From positions 23,197 through 87,196 of the forward strand of contig JANNOI010000020.1 of NCBI GenBank assembly GCA_031398975.1: DNA of 64,000 nt. Reading direction: 5' to 3'. The notes below the pieces were generated by a model, which was not told where the DNA came from, searched no databases, and saw only the letters and a program-made list of their open reading frames with translations. Numbering within the stretch: position 1 is the first letter of the stretch; every line of letters starts with the position of its first letter. A program made the translations under genes and the position numbers. This DNA comes from JAKFWI01 sp031398975 (GTDB taxonomy: Bacteria; Pseudomonadota; Alphaproteobacteria; Caulobacterales; Aquidulcibacteraceae). Positions 43,208-51,875 of the stretch are shown here, one piece after another.

Positions 43208-44407
43208 ATGATCGACGGCGTGGGGCGGGCGGGGGACAATGCGCACCTCCCTGCCCTAGCAGGGCAGGGCGCAAGCGCGCATCGAAGCTTACGGCGCGCC
43301 GATCTGGACTGGATCCGCATCTTCGCCTTCGGCACCCTTATTGTGTACCACGTCGCCCTGGTGTTCGCGCCGTGGGACTGGCACGTCGTCAATTCGACCC
43401 GATACGATTGGCTGCGCACCGCGCTTTTGTTCACCAATCCCTGGCGGCTGAGCCTGCTGTTCCTGATTTCCGGGGCCGCAATGGGCTTTTTGAGCCACCG
43501 GCGCGCGCCCAAGGAATTGCTGCTGGAGCGCACGCGCCGTTTGCTGCCGCCCCTGATTTTCGGCGTTCTGCTGCTGGTACCGCCGCAGGCTTATGTCGAG
43601 GCGGTGGAAAAATGGGGCTATACCGGCTCCTATCTGCAGTATTGGGGCGAGTTCTTCGTCGTGGACCGCTGGTTCACCGCGGACGGGCGCTGGGTGGGCC
43701 TGCCGGTGAACCATCTATGGTTCCTGGTCTATGTGTGGTTCTACGCGATGGCCGCCTGCGCCCTGGTGGCGGCGGGCGACCTGACGGGGCGGCTGCGGGG
43801 CTGGCTGGAGCGGGCGCTGGCGGGCCGCTGGGTGCTGCTTACGCCGATGCTTTATCTGCTGGTGGTGCGGCTTGCGCTGTTTCCCCTGTTCGGGCTCACC
43901 AACCGGGTCACCAATGATTGGTACAACCACGCGAGTTCCTTCGCGCTGTTCCTGTTCGGCTTCCTGCTGGTGAAATCGGACCGGGTTTGGGACGATCTGG
44001 TGCGGTACAGGCGTGCGGCGCTCGCGGTGGCGGGGGCGGCGTTTGTGGTGCTGGCCGTCAGCGACCGGGCGCTGTGGCATCCGCTCGGCCATGCAAGCTT
44101 CAATGTCGCCTTCGCGGTGGAGCAATGGGCCGCGATCGTGGCTATCCTCGGCTTCGCCCGCAAGCACTTGGCCGACCGTGACGGGCCGATCATGCGCCAC
44201 CTCTCCAAGGCGGTGCTGCCCTATTACGTCTTTCACCAAACCATCACGGTGATCGCTGCCCATTACATGCGCGACGCCGCGATGAACGATTGGCTGAAGG
44301 CCGCCTTGCTGGTGACGATCACCTTCGCGCTGTGCGCGGCGGCGTACGAAGTGGTGCGGCGCACGCGGCTGCTAGCGAAAGTCTTCAGCCTGCCTGCGCC
44401 AGCCTGA
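43208..44407 (+). CDS. Acyltransferase family 3 membrane protein (OpgC-like)
   Basis: A 399-residue membrane protein from the ATG at 43208, with roughly ten hydrophobic segments. The N-terminal motif RADLDWIRIFAFGTLIVYHVALVF with its His, and FLISGAAMGFLSHRR, are typical of acyltransferase family 3; the family includes OpgC, which decorates periplasmic glucans. Donor and acceptor cannot be read from sequence, and no glucan synthesis gene is nearby. The open frame starts further upstream at a GTG, but that part lacks family features. Confidence 0.82.
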   Translation: MIDGVGRAGDNAHLPALAGQGASAHRSLRRADLDWIRIFAFGTLIVYHVALVFAPWDWHVVNSTRYDWLRTALLFTNPWRLSLLFLISGAAMGFLSHRRAPKELLLERTRRLLPPLIFGVLLLVPPQAYVEAVEKWGYTGSYLQYWGEFFVVDRWFTADGRWVGLPVNHLWFLVYVWFYAMAACALVAAGDLTGRLRGWLERALAGRWVLLTPMLYLLVVRLALFPLFGLTNRVTNDWYNHASSFALFLFGFLLVKSDRVWDDLVRYRRAALAVAGAAFVVLAVSDRALWHPLGHASFNVAFAVEQWAAIVAILGFARKHLADRDGPIMRHLSKAVLPYYVFHQTITVIAAHYMRDAAMNDWLKAALLVTITFALCAAAYEVVRRTRLLAKVFSLPAPA

Positions 44408-44433
44408 GGAGCCCGGACGCAAGCCCGGCGGCA

Positions 44434-44871
44434 TTAATGGAGCCGCGTATCGCCCGCGGGCGGGCGCAGCCAGGGCGCGAGCATCAAGGCGGAGGGCGGC
44501 TCGCCCAGCGCGGCGCCGACCCGCACCGCCCTGGCCAGATCGAGCGCCGCCCTCAGGGTCAAAGGATCGAACGGTTTGGCCATCGCCGCCACCGCGTTGG
44601 CGAAATCCCCCGGCAGATCCTCCAGCGTTCCGGACACGAAGATCACGGTGCAGCCATAGGCGCGAGTCAGATGTGCGGCGACTTCAGGCCCGGTCAGCCC
44701 ATCCGCCAGATGCAGGTCCACGAGGGCGAGGTCCGGGAGCGCGCTGGCGGCGGCGGCTGCGGCCTCCGAGGCGTCCCGCGCCAGCCCTGTCACGGCCACC
44801 CCCAACCCCTCCAGCAGCGCTTTCAGCTCCAGCGCCAAAATAGGCTGGTCCTCGACAATCAGCACGCGCAT
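44434..44871 (-). CDS. Single-domain response regulator
   Basis: A 145-residue receiver-only protein that starts MRVLIVEDQPILALELKALL. It has the acidic pair E8-D9, the phospho-acceptor Asp in LALVDLHLADG, and the signalling Lys in MAKPFDPLTL. With no output domain, it probably passes phosphate or binds a target directly. It is divergent from a small histidine kinase (163 bases apart), a likely partner. A GGAAC-N17-CGTT element upstream suggests control by the EcfG general stress sigma factor. Confidence 0.85.
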   Translation of the reverse strand: MRVLIVEDQPILALELKALLEGLGVAVTGLARDASEAAAAAASALPDLALVDLHLADGLTGPEVAAHLTRAYGCTVIFVSGTLEDLPGDFANAVAAMAKPFDPLTLRAALDLARAVRVGAALGEPPSALMLAPWLRPPAGDTRLH

Positions 44872-44968
44872 CCTAGCCGACACAATAACACCCCCGCCCG
44901 AATTCACCTTCGCCGCCACCTATGTTCGCGATAACCCTTTTGCTCAGCTTGCCCTACAAGAATGGGCG

Positions 44969-44994
44969 AACGCGTAACGGCAAGGTCGGGTTCC
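44969..44994 (-). promoter_or_regulatory. EcfG-type (general stress sigma) promoter candidate
   Basis: On the minus strand GGAAC, 17 bases and CGTT match the alphaproteobacterial EcfG consensus (GGAAC-N16/17-CGTT). It lies about 100 bases before the response regulator start and points at it. It also overlaps the region before the divergent kinase. Inferred from motif and spacing only. Confidence 0.5.
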
Positions 44995-45034
44995 CGACAG
45001 ACTGACACCGCCTTTGTCGCGTAAGCGGGCGGGG

Positions 45035-45661
45035 ATGGAGCGGAGAATTCGTGTGGCGCTACCGCGTGAAGAGTTAGACCCTGGCCGCAGCGCCGCCGAT
45101 GAGCATCTTGCCTTTCTGCATACGATCATCGAGATCCGTCTTCGCTTCGCGAAGGATCGGGAAAGCCGCCGCCACTTGTCCTGGATGGTGGACATGATCA
45201 CGGCGCTGAACTTGTTACGCCGGCGCACCGGCCAAGACGGCGCGTTCGACGTCGCCGATTATGTGAACCACGCCGCACAGATGTGGGCGGTGGTTTGTGC
45301 AAGCCGGCCCGTGCGGGTGGAGGCCAAATTCGCCACAGGCTTGGCGCCAAACCGGTTAGCCGCGCCCTGTGCGCTGATCCTGCACGAATTGCTCGCCAAC
45401 GCCGTGAACCATGCTTTTCCCCATGGCGGCCCCGGCCTCGTGCAAATCGTGGGCGGCACGGAAAATGGCGTGCTGACCCTGAGCGTGGTGGATGACGGGG
45501 TGGGCTTCGCCGATCTGCCTTCCCAACGCGGTATCGGCCTGGGCCTTGCGGCGGGGCTGGCGGAATGGATGGGCGGGGATTTCCTGGTCATCGCCGCCGC
45601 GCCGGGCGCGCAGGTCCGGGTGCGGCTGCCGATCTCTACTCTAGGCTTCGCCCGACAATAG
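45035..45661 (+). CDS. HisKA_2-like histidine kinase core, atypical
   Basis: A 208-residue soluble protein with a helical dimerisation region (about 20-75) and an ATPase domain: N box LILHELLANAVNHAF, G1 VVDDGVGF and G2 GIGLGLAAGL. It resembles the HWE/HisKA_2 class, but the HR-x-KN motif carrying the phospho-acceptor His is not present; the equivalent position reads EHLAFLHT. It has no sensor domain. It is divergent from a receiver-only protein, and its end overlaps the convergent Crp-family gene by 26 bases. It may use a different His or act as an anti-sigma or scaffold-like protein. Confidence 0.72.
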   Translation: MERRIRVALPREELDPGRSAADEHLAFLHTIIEIRLRFAKDRESRRHLSWMVDMITALNLLRRRTGQDGAFDVADYVNHAAQMWAVVCASRPVRVEAKFATGLAPNRLAAPCALILHELLANAVNHAFPHGGPGLVQIVGGTENGVLTLSVVDDGVGFADLPSQRGIGLGLAAGLAEWMGGDFLVIAAAPGAQVRVRLPISTLGFARQ

Positions 45662-46373
45662 CGGGGAAATCGGTGAGCGGGAGATTGGCCTCGATCTGTT
45701 CCTCCACCGCCTTGAAGCATTCGCAGGTCAGGCGCTGCAACGCATCGACCTGAAGCAACTCGATCTCTCCGCGCCGGTAGCGCAGGATGCCCTGCTTCTG
45801 CAGCCCCTGGGCGACTTGGGTGACGGTGGTGCGCTGCACGCCCAGCATCTGGGCGAGGAATTCCTGGGTCAGCCCGACGACATCGCTGCCCGTGCGGTCC
45901 CGGCACATCAGCAGCCAGCGGCAAAACCGAGCTTCCACGGCATGCATCGCGTTGCACGCCACCGATTGCTGGGCCTGGGCCAATTGCGCCTGGCCGTGGC
46001 GGAGCGTGAGGTCACGGAAGCTTGGGCTGGCCGCGAAGCAGGCCTGTAGAGGCTCGGCCGGGATGCGGATCGTGGCTCCCGCGACCTGCCCGATCGCGCG
46101 GCTGAAGGCGGGCGCCCGGCTCAGCGCCCCCATCAGGCCCACCGCGCCTTCCCGCCCGATCGTGGCGGTCTCGATGGCGGCGCCGTCACGCAGCACGGTC
46201 ACGAAAGAGCACACCCCGTCGATCGGGAACCAGACGTGGCGCACGATCTCGCCCGGCGAAAACAGCGTGAAGCCCCGAGGCATTCTCTGGAGCTCCATAT
46301 GGCGCGATAGCTCCTGGTAATCCTGCTTATCGAGCGCGGCGAGCAGACGGTTTCGGTGGATTGGCGTCGACAT
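45636..46373 (-). CDS. Crp/Fnr-family transcription regulator
   Basis: A 245-residue regulator with an N-terminal cyclic-nucleotide-binding-like beta-roll (about 20-130; FSPGEIVRHVWFPIDGVCSFV and IGREGAVGLMG) and a C-terminal helix-turn-helix (LTQEFLAQMLGVQRTTVTQVAQGLQKQG, about 168-195). The cAMP-contacting motif of true Crp is not evident, and no cysteine cluster of Fnr is seen, so the signal is unknown. pckG ends 60 bases upstream on the same strand. Confidence 0.85.
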   Translation of the reverse strand: MSTPIHRNRLLAALDKQDYQELSRHMELQRMPRGFTLFSPGEIVRHVWFPIDGVCSFVTVLRDGAAIETATIGREGAVGLMGALSRAPAFSRAIGQVAGATIRIPAEPLQACFAASPSFRDLTLRHGQAQLAQAQQSVACNAMHAVEARFCRWLLMCRDRTGSDVVGLTQEFLAQMLGVQRTTVTQVAQGLQKQGILRYRRGEIELLQVDALQRLTCECFKAVEEQIEANLPLTDFPAIVGRSLE

Positions 46374-46433
46374 GACTTGAGCTATGCATCACCGGCCGCG
46401 CCTTGCCCAGGCGGCGCCGCGGGGACACCCGCG

Positions 46434-48347
46434 CTATTCGGCGCGCGCAGTCGCGGCGTGCAGCGCCACGGGGGGCGTGAATGCAGGGGCGGGAACGGAG
46501 GCGGGGAGGGGGCGAACGTCCTCGTTCATCTCCAGCCGCCCCACGAGCTGCTCATATTCAGCCCATAGCGCCACCGGAAGCCTCTCCCCGAATTTCTCAT
46601 AGGCGGGGGGAATAAGGGCGGCCTCTTCCTTCCAGACCACGCGGTCGACAGTGAAAAGCGTGTCCCGTTGCACGGGGGAAAGCTCCAAGCCGTCCAGATC
46701 CAGGCTATCGGGCGCGGGCAGAAGCCCGATCGGGGATCGGACCGCTTTGGCCTCGCCCTCCAGGCGTTCGACAATCCATTTTAACACGCGGATATTGTCC
46801 CCGAACCCGGGCCAGACGAACTTGCCGCGCTCGTCCTTGCGGAACCAGTTCACGAAGAAAATCTTCGGCAGCTTGGCCTCATCGGACGTCGCGCCGAGCT
46901 TCAGCCAGTGGGCGAAATAATCGCCCATATTGTAGCCGCAGAATGGCAGCATCGCGAACGGATCACGCCGCAGGTCGCCCACTTTGTTTTCCGCCGCGGC
47001 GGTGCCTTCGGACGCGACATTGGAGGCCAGGAATACGCCGTGGCGCCAGTCGAAGCTTTCCGTCACCAAGGGCACGGCGCTGGCGCGGCGCCCGCCGAAC
47101 AGGATGGCCGAAATCGGCACCCCCGCAGGGTCCTGCCATTCCGGCGCGATGGTGGGCACTTGCGAGGCGGGCACGGTGAAGCGGGCGTTGGGGTGGGCGG
47201 CCGGTTCGTTCGAGCCGGGCGTCCAGGGCCGTCCGCGCCAGTCGGTGAGGCCCTCGGGGGGCGTGTCGGAAAGGCCCTCCCACCAAACGTCGCCGTCGGC
47301 GGTGAGCGCCACATTGGTGAACACCACGTTCTCGGTCAGCGCGGCGATGGCGTTGCGGTTGGTCTTCGGGCCGGTGCCCGGGGCCACGCCGAACAGTCCC
47401 GCTTCGGGATTGATGGCGTAGAGGCGCCCGTCCTCGCCCTTGCGCATCCAGCAGATGTCGTCGCCCACCGTTTCGGCCTTCCAGCCGGGCAGGGTGGGCT
47501 GGAGCATGGCCAGATTGGTCTTGCCGCAGGAGCTCGGGAAGGCGGCGGCGACGTAATGCACCTGGCCCTTGGGCGCGGTGAGCTTCAGGATCAGCATATG
47601 CTCCGCCAGCCAGCCCTCGTCGCGGGCCATCACCGAGGCGATGCGCAGGGCGTAGCATTTCTTGCCCAAAAGCGCGTTGCCGCCATAGCCCGAGCCATAG
47701 GACCAGATCTCGCGGCTCTCGGGGAAATGGACGATGTACTTCTCTTCGTTGCAGGGCCAGGGGGCGTCGGACTCACCGGGCTCGAGCGGGGCGCCCAGGC
47801 TATGCACCGCGGGCACGAAGAAGCCGTCCTCGCCCAGCGCTTCCAGCGCGGCGCGCCCCATCCGCGTCATCACCCGCATGGAAATGACCACATAGGCGCT
47901 GTCGGTGATCTCGACGCCCAGCGCGGCGATTTTCGAGCCGATCGGCCCCATCGAGAACGGCGCCACATAGAGCGTGCGCCCGCGCATGGCGCCCTTGAAC
48001 AGGCCGTTCAACTTGGCGCGCATGGCCTGCGGCTCGGCCCAATTATTGGTGGGGCCGGCGTCGATCTCCTGTTCGGAGCAGATGAACGTGCGGCTCTCAA
48101 CCCGTGCGACGTCGCGCGGGTCGGAGGCGGCGTAAAAGGAGCGCGGGCGCTTCTCCGGGTTCAGGGCCTTCAGCGTGCCCGTGGCCATCAGCTCCTGCGT
48201 CAAGGCTTCGTATTCGGCGTCCGAGCCATCGCACCAATGCACCTTGGCGGCTTCGGTGAGGGTGGCGATCTCGCGCACCCACGCGATCAGGCGGGCGTGG
48301 GAGGTGGGCGCCGGCTCGAGCCCCGGGATCGCGCTTGGATCGTTCAT
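46434..48347 (-). CDS. pckG: GTP-dependent PEP carboxykinase
   Basis: PckG converts oxaloacetate and GTP to phosphoenolpyruvate, the entry step of gluconeogenesis. From the second ATG (MNDPSAIPG) the protein has 637 residues. The P-loop FPSSCGKTNLAM lies at about 270-281 with the reactive Cys274 typical of the GTP form, followed by GDDICWMR and PGTGPKTN. A G-rich run sits about seven bases before the chosen ATG; another ATG two codons earlier is too close to it. The ATP-dependent PckA form more common in alphaproteobacteria is not seen here. Confidence 0.93.
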   Translation of the reverse strand: MNDPSAIPGLEPAPTSHARLIAWVREIATLTEAAKVHWCDGSDAEYEALTQELMATGTLKALNPEKRPRSFYAASDPRDVARVESRTFICSEQEIDAGPTNNWAEPQAMRAKLNGLFKGAMRGRTLYVAPFSMGPIGSKIAALGVEITDSAYVVISMRVMTRMGRAALEALGEDGFFVPAVHSLGAPLEPGESDAPWPCNEEKYIVHFPESREIWSYGSGYGGNALLGKKCYALRIASVMARDEGWLAEHMLILKLTAPKGQVHYVAAAFPSSCGKTNLAMLQPTLPGWKAETVGDDICWMRKGEDGRLYAINPEAGLFGVAPGTGPKTNRNAIAALTENVVFTNVALTADGDVWWEGLSDTPPEGLTDWRGRPWTPGSNEPAAHPNARFTVPASQVPTIAPEWQDPAGVPISAILFGGRRASAVPLVTESFDWRHGVFLASNVASEGTAAAENKVGDLRRDPFAMLPFCGYNMGDYFAHWLKLGATSDEAKLPKIFFVNWFRKDERGKFVWPGFGDNIRVLKWIVERLEGEAKAVRSPIGLLPAPDSLDLDGLELSPVQRDTLFTVDRVVWKEEAALIPPAYEKFGERLPVALWAEYEQLVGRLEMNEDVRPLPASVPAPAFTPPVALHAATARAE

Positions 48348-48506
48348 CTGCATCCCCCGATACCCTGCCGTGACGTTCTTCGCACGCTTGATCAGCCGAA
48401 TATTTCCGGTTCTGCAAGGGGCGCGCCAGAACACAAGCCGGTTGGCCGGAGTGAGTCAACGCGGCGTTTCCGGCGCGAACCGGCCTGTGCATATTTTGTG
48501 CGCGGT

Positions 48507-49499
48507 TTAAAATCCCGCGGCGGCGGCCAGCGCCTTAAGGCTCTTTTCCGGCCGCGGCCCCATGTGCGAGATGACTTCGCCCGCCGCCAGGCTGGCCAGC
48601 GCGCCGCACTGGGGCAGGGGGCGGCCCTGCGCGTAGCCGACGAGGAAACCCGCGGCATAAAGGTCCCCCGCGCCGGTGGTGTCCACCACGTGCGGCACGT
48701 CCGCGGCCGCGACCTCGAACGTCTCCGCCCCGGCTGCGATCAGCGAGCCGCGCGGACCGCGCGTGACCACCGCGACCGGGCACGCCGTGCGCGCCGCCGC
48801 GACCGCGGCCTCGAGGTCGGGCGTCTGGTAGAGGCTCAGCAGCTCCGCCTCGTTGGCGAACAGCACGTCCACGTGATGGGCCACGAGGTGGCGGAAACTC
48901 TCCCGGTGTCGATCGACGCAGACCGAGTCCGAAAGCGTCAGCGCCGTCTTGCGCCCGGCCGCGCGCGCGATCTCGGCGGCGCGCACGAAGGCGGCCTTGG
49001 CGGCGGGCCGGTCGAACAGATAGCCCTCGAGGAACGTCACCGCCCCGGCGGCGACGGCCGCGCGGTCGATGTCGTCGGGCTCGAGCAGGGTGGAGGCGCC
49101 GAGATAGGTGTTCATGGAGCGCGCGCCGTCGCCCGTCACGATGATGATGGAGCGGGCGGTGGCCGGGGGCCCGGGACGGGGTGGGCTCTCGAACGTGACC
49201 CCGCCGGCGCGGAAGGCCGCGGTGAACTGCGCGCCGAGCGCGTCGTCGGCGATTTTACCGATAAAGGCCGCGCGGGCGCCGAAGCTGGCTGCGCCCGTGG
49301 CGGTGTTGGCGGCGGAGCCCCCGGCGGCGACCATTGCGTCCGGCGCGAGGGCGGCGAGCTCGTCCGCGCGCTCGGGCTCGATCAGCGTCATCCCGTTCTT
49401 GGCGATGCCGTGGCGGGCGAGGAAGGAATCGTCGGCCTGGAAGAGAATGTCGACTATGGCGTTGCCCACGGCGACGATGTCGTAAAGGTGCGCCGACAT
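48507..49499 (-). CDS. PfkB-family sugar/adenosine kinase
   Basis: A 330-residue ribokinase-fold enzyme. The N-terminal DIVAVGNAIVDIL, GGSAANTATGAASFGARAAFIGKI, and the C-terminal VDTTGAGDLYAAGFL with the catalytic Asp are all present. Proteins of this type in alphaproteobacteria are usually annotated as adenosine kinases; the exact substrate is not readable. It is divergent from a small lipoprotein gene. pckG lies downstream on the same strand. Confidence 0.85.
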   Translation of the reverse strand: MSAHLYDIVAVGNAIVDILFQADDSFLARHGIAKNGMTLIEPERADELAALAPDAMVAAGGSAANTATGAASFGARAAFIGKIADDALGAQFTAAFRAGGVTFESPPRPGPPATARSIIIVTGDGARSMNTYLGASTLLEPDDIDRAAVAAGAVTFLEGYLFDRPAAKAAFVRAAEIARAAGRKTALTLSDSVCVDRHRESFRHLVAHHVDVLFANEAELLSLYQTPDLEAAVAAARTACPVAVVTRGPRGSLIAAGAETFEVAAADVPHVVDTTGAGDLYAAGFLVGYAQGRPLPQCGALASLAAGEVISHMGPRPEKSLKALAAAAGF

Positions 49500-49536
49500 G
49501 ACTTCCCCGGGGCCATTATGGATCGGAAGGTGGCGG

Positions 49537-49893
49537 ATGCGTTTCCTGCTGGCAAGCGCCGTCGCGCTCGGGCTTCAGGCGTGCGTCAGCGCGCCGCCGC
49601 GCGTGACCGCGGCGGACCGCGCCGATCCGTTGGCCGCGCTCAACCGCCTCGGCGCCGCCGATTCCCTGACGCCCGAGGGCGCCGAGGCGCTGCTGGGCCC
49701 GCCCCATATCGCCCGGCGGGACGGGAAGGGCGCGATTTTGACGTGGCGGACGCCCGCCTGCGCGCTCGTCCTCGTATTCGCGGAGCAGGGCGGGGCGCTC
49801 CGGCTCGGCGCGTTGGACGTGGCGGCGCGCACGCACGCGGCGCCCGCGCCGCCGCTCAGCGTTTGCGTGGCGGAGGCGCGGGGCGCGCTTTAA
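49537..49893 (+). CDS. Small putative lipoprotein
   Basis: A 118-residue protein with a lipoprotein signal ending LQAC (Cys about 16), then a short domain with LTPEGAEALLGPPHIARRDG and two further Cys. It may fold like small outer-membrane-assembly or SmpA-type lipoproteins, but I do not recognise the family. The ATG has GGAAGG eight bases upstream. Its end overlaps nth by 38 bases. The frame is open from 49498, but that start would spoil the signal peptide. Confidence 0.65.
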   Translation: MRFLLASAVALGLQACVSAPPRVTAADRADPLAALNRLGAADSLTPEGAEALLGPPHIARRDGKGAILTWRTPACALVLVFAEQGGALRLGALDVAARTHAAPAPPLSVCVAEARGAL

Positions 49894-50590
49894 CCTTTTC
49901 CCCCGCGGGACGCGTCTTGGCGGGGTAGCCGCACAGGTCCGCGATCGGGCAGGCGGGGCATCGGGGCGTGCGCGCCAGGCAGGTATAGCGCCCATGCAGG
50001 ATCAGCCAGTGATGGGCGCCGCGCTTGAACTCGGGCGGGGTGATCCGCTCCAGCCCCGCCTCGACCTGGTCCGGCGTCTTGCCGAAGGCGAGCCCGGTCC
50101 GGTTGGCGACGCGGAACACGTGGGTGTCCACCGCGATCGTGGCCGCGCCGAAGGCTTCGGCCATCACCACATTGGCGGTCTTGCGCCCAATGCCGGGCAG
50201 CGCCTGCAGGGCCGCGAGATCGGCGGGCACCGCCCCGCCGTGCCGCTCCAGCAAGAGCTGCGACAGCGCGATCACGTTGCGCGCCTTGGTGCGCCACAGG
50301 CCGATCGTGCGGATGTGGGCGGCGAGCGCGTCCTCCCCCAGGGCCAGCATCTTTTCCGGGCTGTCGGCGATCTGGAAAAGCGGGCCGGTGGCGCGGTTCA
50401 CGCTCTTGTCCGTCGCCTGCGCGGACAGCGCCACCGCCACCAGCAGCGTGTACGGATTGACGAAGGCAAGCTCCGTGGCCGGCTCCGGCATGAGCGCGGC
50501 GAGGCGGGAATAGAGCGCATGCGCCACGCGCCGCGAGAGCGGACGCCGGGGTCGCGGGGCGGGGGGAGCGCTTGGCGGGGAGGGGGCCAT
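49856..50590 (-). CDS. nth: Endonuclease III
   Basis: Nth removes oxidised pyrimidines and cuts the DNA backbone. The 244-residue protein has the helix-hairpin-helix motif LPGIGRKTANVV with catalytic K137, D155 in VDTHVFRVANR, and the iron-sulfur cluster cysteines C204, C211, C214 and C220. Its N-terminus is Pro-rich and about 20 residues longer than usual. The ATG shares CATG with the divergent DUF2244 gene; it has no clear ribosome site. Confidence 0.93.
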   Translation of the reverse strand: MAPSPPSAPPAPRPRRPLSRRVAHALYSRLAALMPEPATELAFVNPYTLLVAVALSAQATDKSVNRATGPLFQIADSPEKMLALGEDALAAHIRTIGLWRTKARNVIALSQLLLERHGGAVPADLAALQALPGIGRKTANVVMAEAFGAATIAVDTHVFRVANRTGLAFGKTPDQVEAGLERITPPEFKRGAHHWLILHGRYTCLARTPRCPACPIADLCGYPAKTRPAGEKVKARPAPPPRKR

Positions 50591-51092
50591 GACCCATGTC
50601 TGTCCCATGTCGCCGCGCTGGGAAAGCCTCGCCTCGCCGATCGAGCCCGAAGGGCCGCTGCTGATGGACGCCGAATTGCGGCCCCATCGCGCGCTGCCGG
50701 TGCGGGCGTTCTGGGCCGTGCTGTTGGTGTTCGCGCTGGCCAATCTGGTGCTCGCCTCGATCTTCTGGGCCCAAGGGGCCTATCCGGTGGCGGGGTTCCT
50801 CGGGCTCGACGTGGTGGCGCTGGGGCTCGCGTTCGCGCTGAACTACCGGTCGGGGCGGGCGGTGGAGCGGGTGCGGCTGGACCGCGCGCGCCTGATCGTG
50901 TCCCGGGCGGCGCCGGGACGGCGGGAGGCGCATTGGGGCGTCAGCCCGTTCTGGGCGCGGGTGGAGCAGGACGGTCTGGGCGTGCGCATCGCGGCGGGCG
51001 GACGGGCGGTTCGCGTCGGGTCTTTCCTGTCCCCGGAGGAGCGCACGGCCTTCGCCGGCGCGCTGCGCGCAGCCCTGCGGCGGGCCCGCTGA
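50589..51092 (+). CDS. DUF2244 membrane protein
   Basis: A 167-residue protein of the DUF2244 family, with LRPHRALPVRAFWAVLLVFALANLVLAS (a membrane segment) and a second hydrophobic segment around residues 65-83, followed by a soluble C-terminal domain with VSPFWARVEQDGLGVRIAAGGR. Function unknown; the family is often linked to nth or dapB in alphaproteobacteria. The ATG has GGAGG upstream. A later ATG at 50607 is possible. It converges with dapB with eight bases between. Confidence 0.83.
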   Translation: MTHVCPMSPRWESLASPIEPEGPLLMDAELRPHRALPVRAFWAVLLVFALANLVLASIFWAQGAYPVAGFLGLDVVALGLAFALNYRSGRAVERVRLDRARLIVSRAAPGRREAHWGVSPFWARVEQDGLGVRIAAGGRAVRVGSFLSPEERTAFAGALRAALRRAR

Positions 51093-51100
51093 CCGGAAGG

Positions 51101-51859
51101 CTAAAGCCCCAGCACGTCCTGCATCGAATAAAGCCCGGGCGGCTTGCCCACCACCCAATGGGCCGCCGCCAGCGCGCCGCGTGCGAAGAGGGTGCGGTCC
51201 AGCGCCACGTGCGAGAAGCGGATCATTTCGTCCTCGGTCGCGAACAGGACGTCGTGCTCGCCCACAATCCCGCCCGCGCGCTGGGCCGAAAAGCCGATCT
51301 TGCCGTCCGGCCGCGGGCCGGTGAGCCCGTCATGGGGGGCCAAGCGCAAATCGGCGAGCGCAGCGCCGCGCCCGGCCGCCGCCGCTTCTCCCAGCAACAG
51401 CGCAGTGCCGGAGGGCGCATCCGCCTTGCGGCGATGGTGGGCGTCGCGGATCTCGATGTCCCAATCCGGGCCCAGCCGCTCGGCCGCCCGGCGCACGAGG
51501 GCCGCCAGCACATTCACCCCGAGGCTGAAATTTCCCGATCGCACCAGCGGGCGCCGCGCCGCCTCCCGCGCGAGCGCCGCTTCGCCGGCCGCGTCGAACC
51601 CGGTCGTGCCGATGATCGCGGCGGGCGCGCCGATCACGGCCAGGGCCGAAAGCGTAGCGGCGGGGCTGGTGAAATCGATCCATACGTCCGCGCCGGCGCT
51701 CGCCTTGGCGGGATCGGGCGTGGCGAACACGCCCAAATCCGGTGCGCTCGTGCGCACGGTGGCCCCGGTGATGGTGAGGCCCTGGGCCGCGGCGGTGCGC
51801 AGCAGGGCCTGGCCCATGCGCCCGGTCGCGCCGGCGATGGCGATGCGGAGATGGGCCAT
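51101..51859 (-). CDS. dapB: 4-hydroxy-tetrahydrodipicolinate reductase
   Basis: DapB reduces the dihydrodipicolinate precursor in the lysine and meso-diaminopimelate pathway. The 252-residue protein has the nucleotide motif IAGATGRMGQALL and the catalytic motif DAHHRRKADAPSGTA with His and Lys. DUF2339 lies 16 bases upstream on the same strand. Confidence 0.95.
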   Translation of the reverse strand: MAHLRIAIAGATGRMGQALLRTAAAQGLTITGATVRTSAPDLGVFATPDPAKASAGADVWIDFTSPAATLSALAVIGAPAAIIGTTGFDAAGEAALAREAARRPLVRSGNFSLGVNVLAALVRRAAERLGPDWDIEIRDAHHRRKADAPSGTALLLGEAAAAGRGAALADLRLAPHDGLTGPRPDGKIGFSAQRAGGIVGEHDVLFATEDEMIRFSHVALDRTLFARGALAAAHWVVGKPPGLYSMQDVLGL

Positions 51860-51875
51860 GCGCGTTCGTTCCGGT

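Noticed and set aside
49497..49500. CATG as a shared start of the PfkB kinase and the small lipoprotein
   Set aside because: The lipoprotein has a better ATG at 49537 with a ribosome site and a clean signal peptide.
46908..49928. A 1,006-codon open frame opposite pckG and the PfkB kinase
   Set aside because: Antisense shadow of two secure genes.
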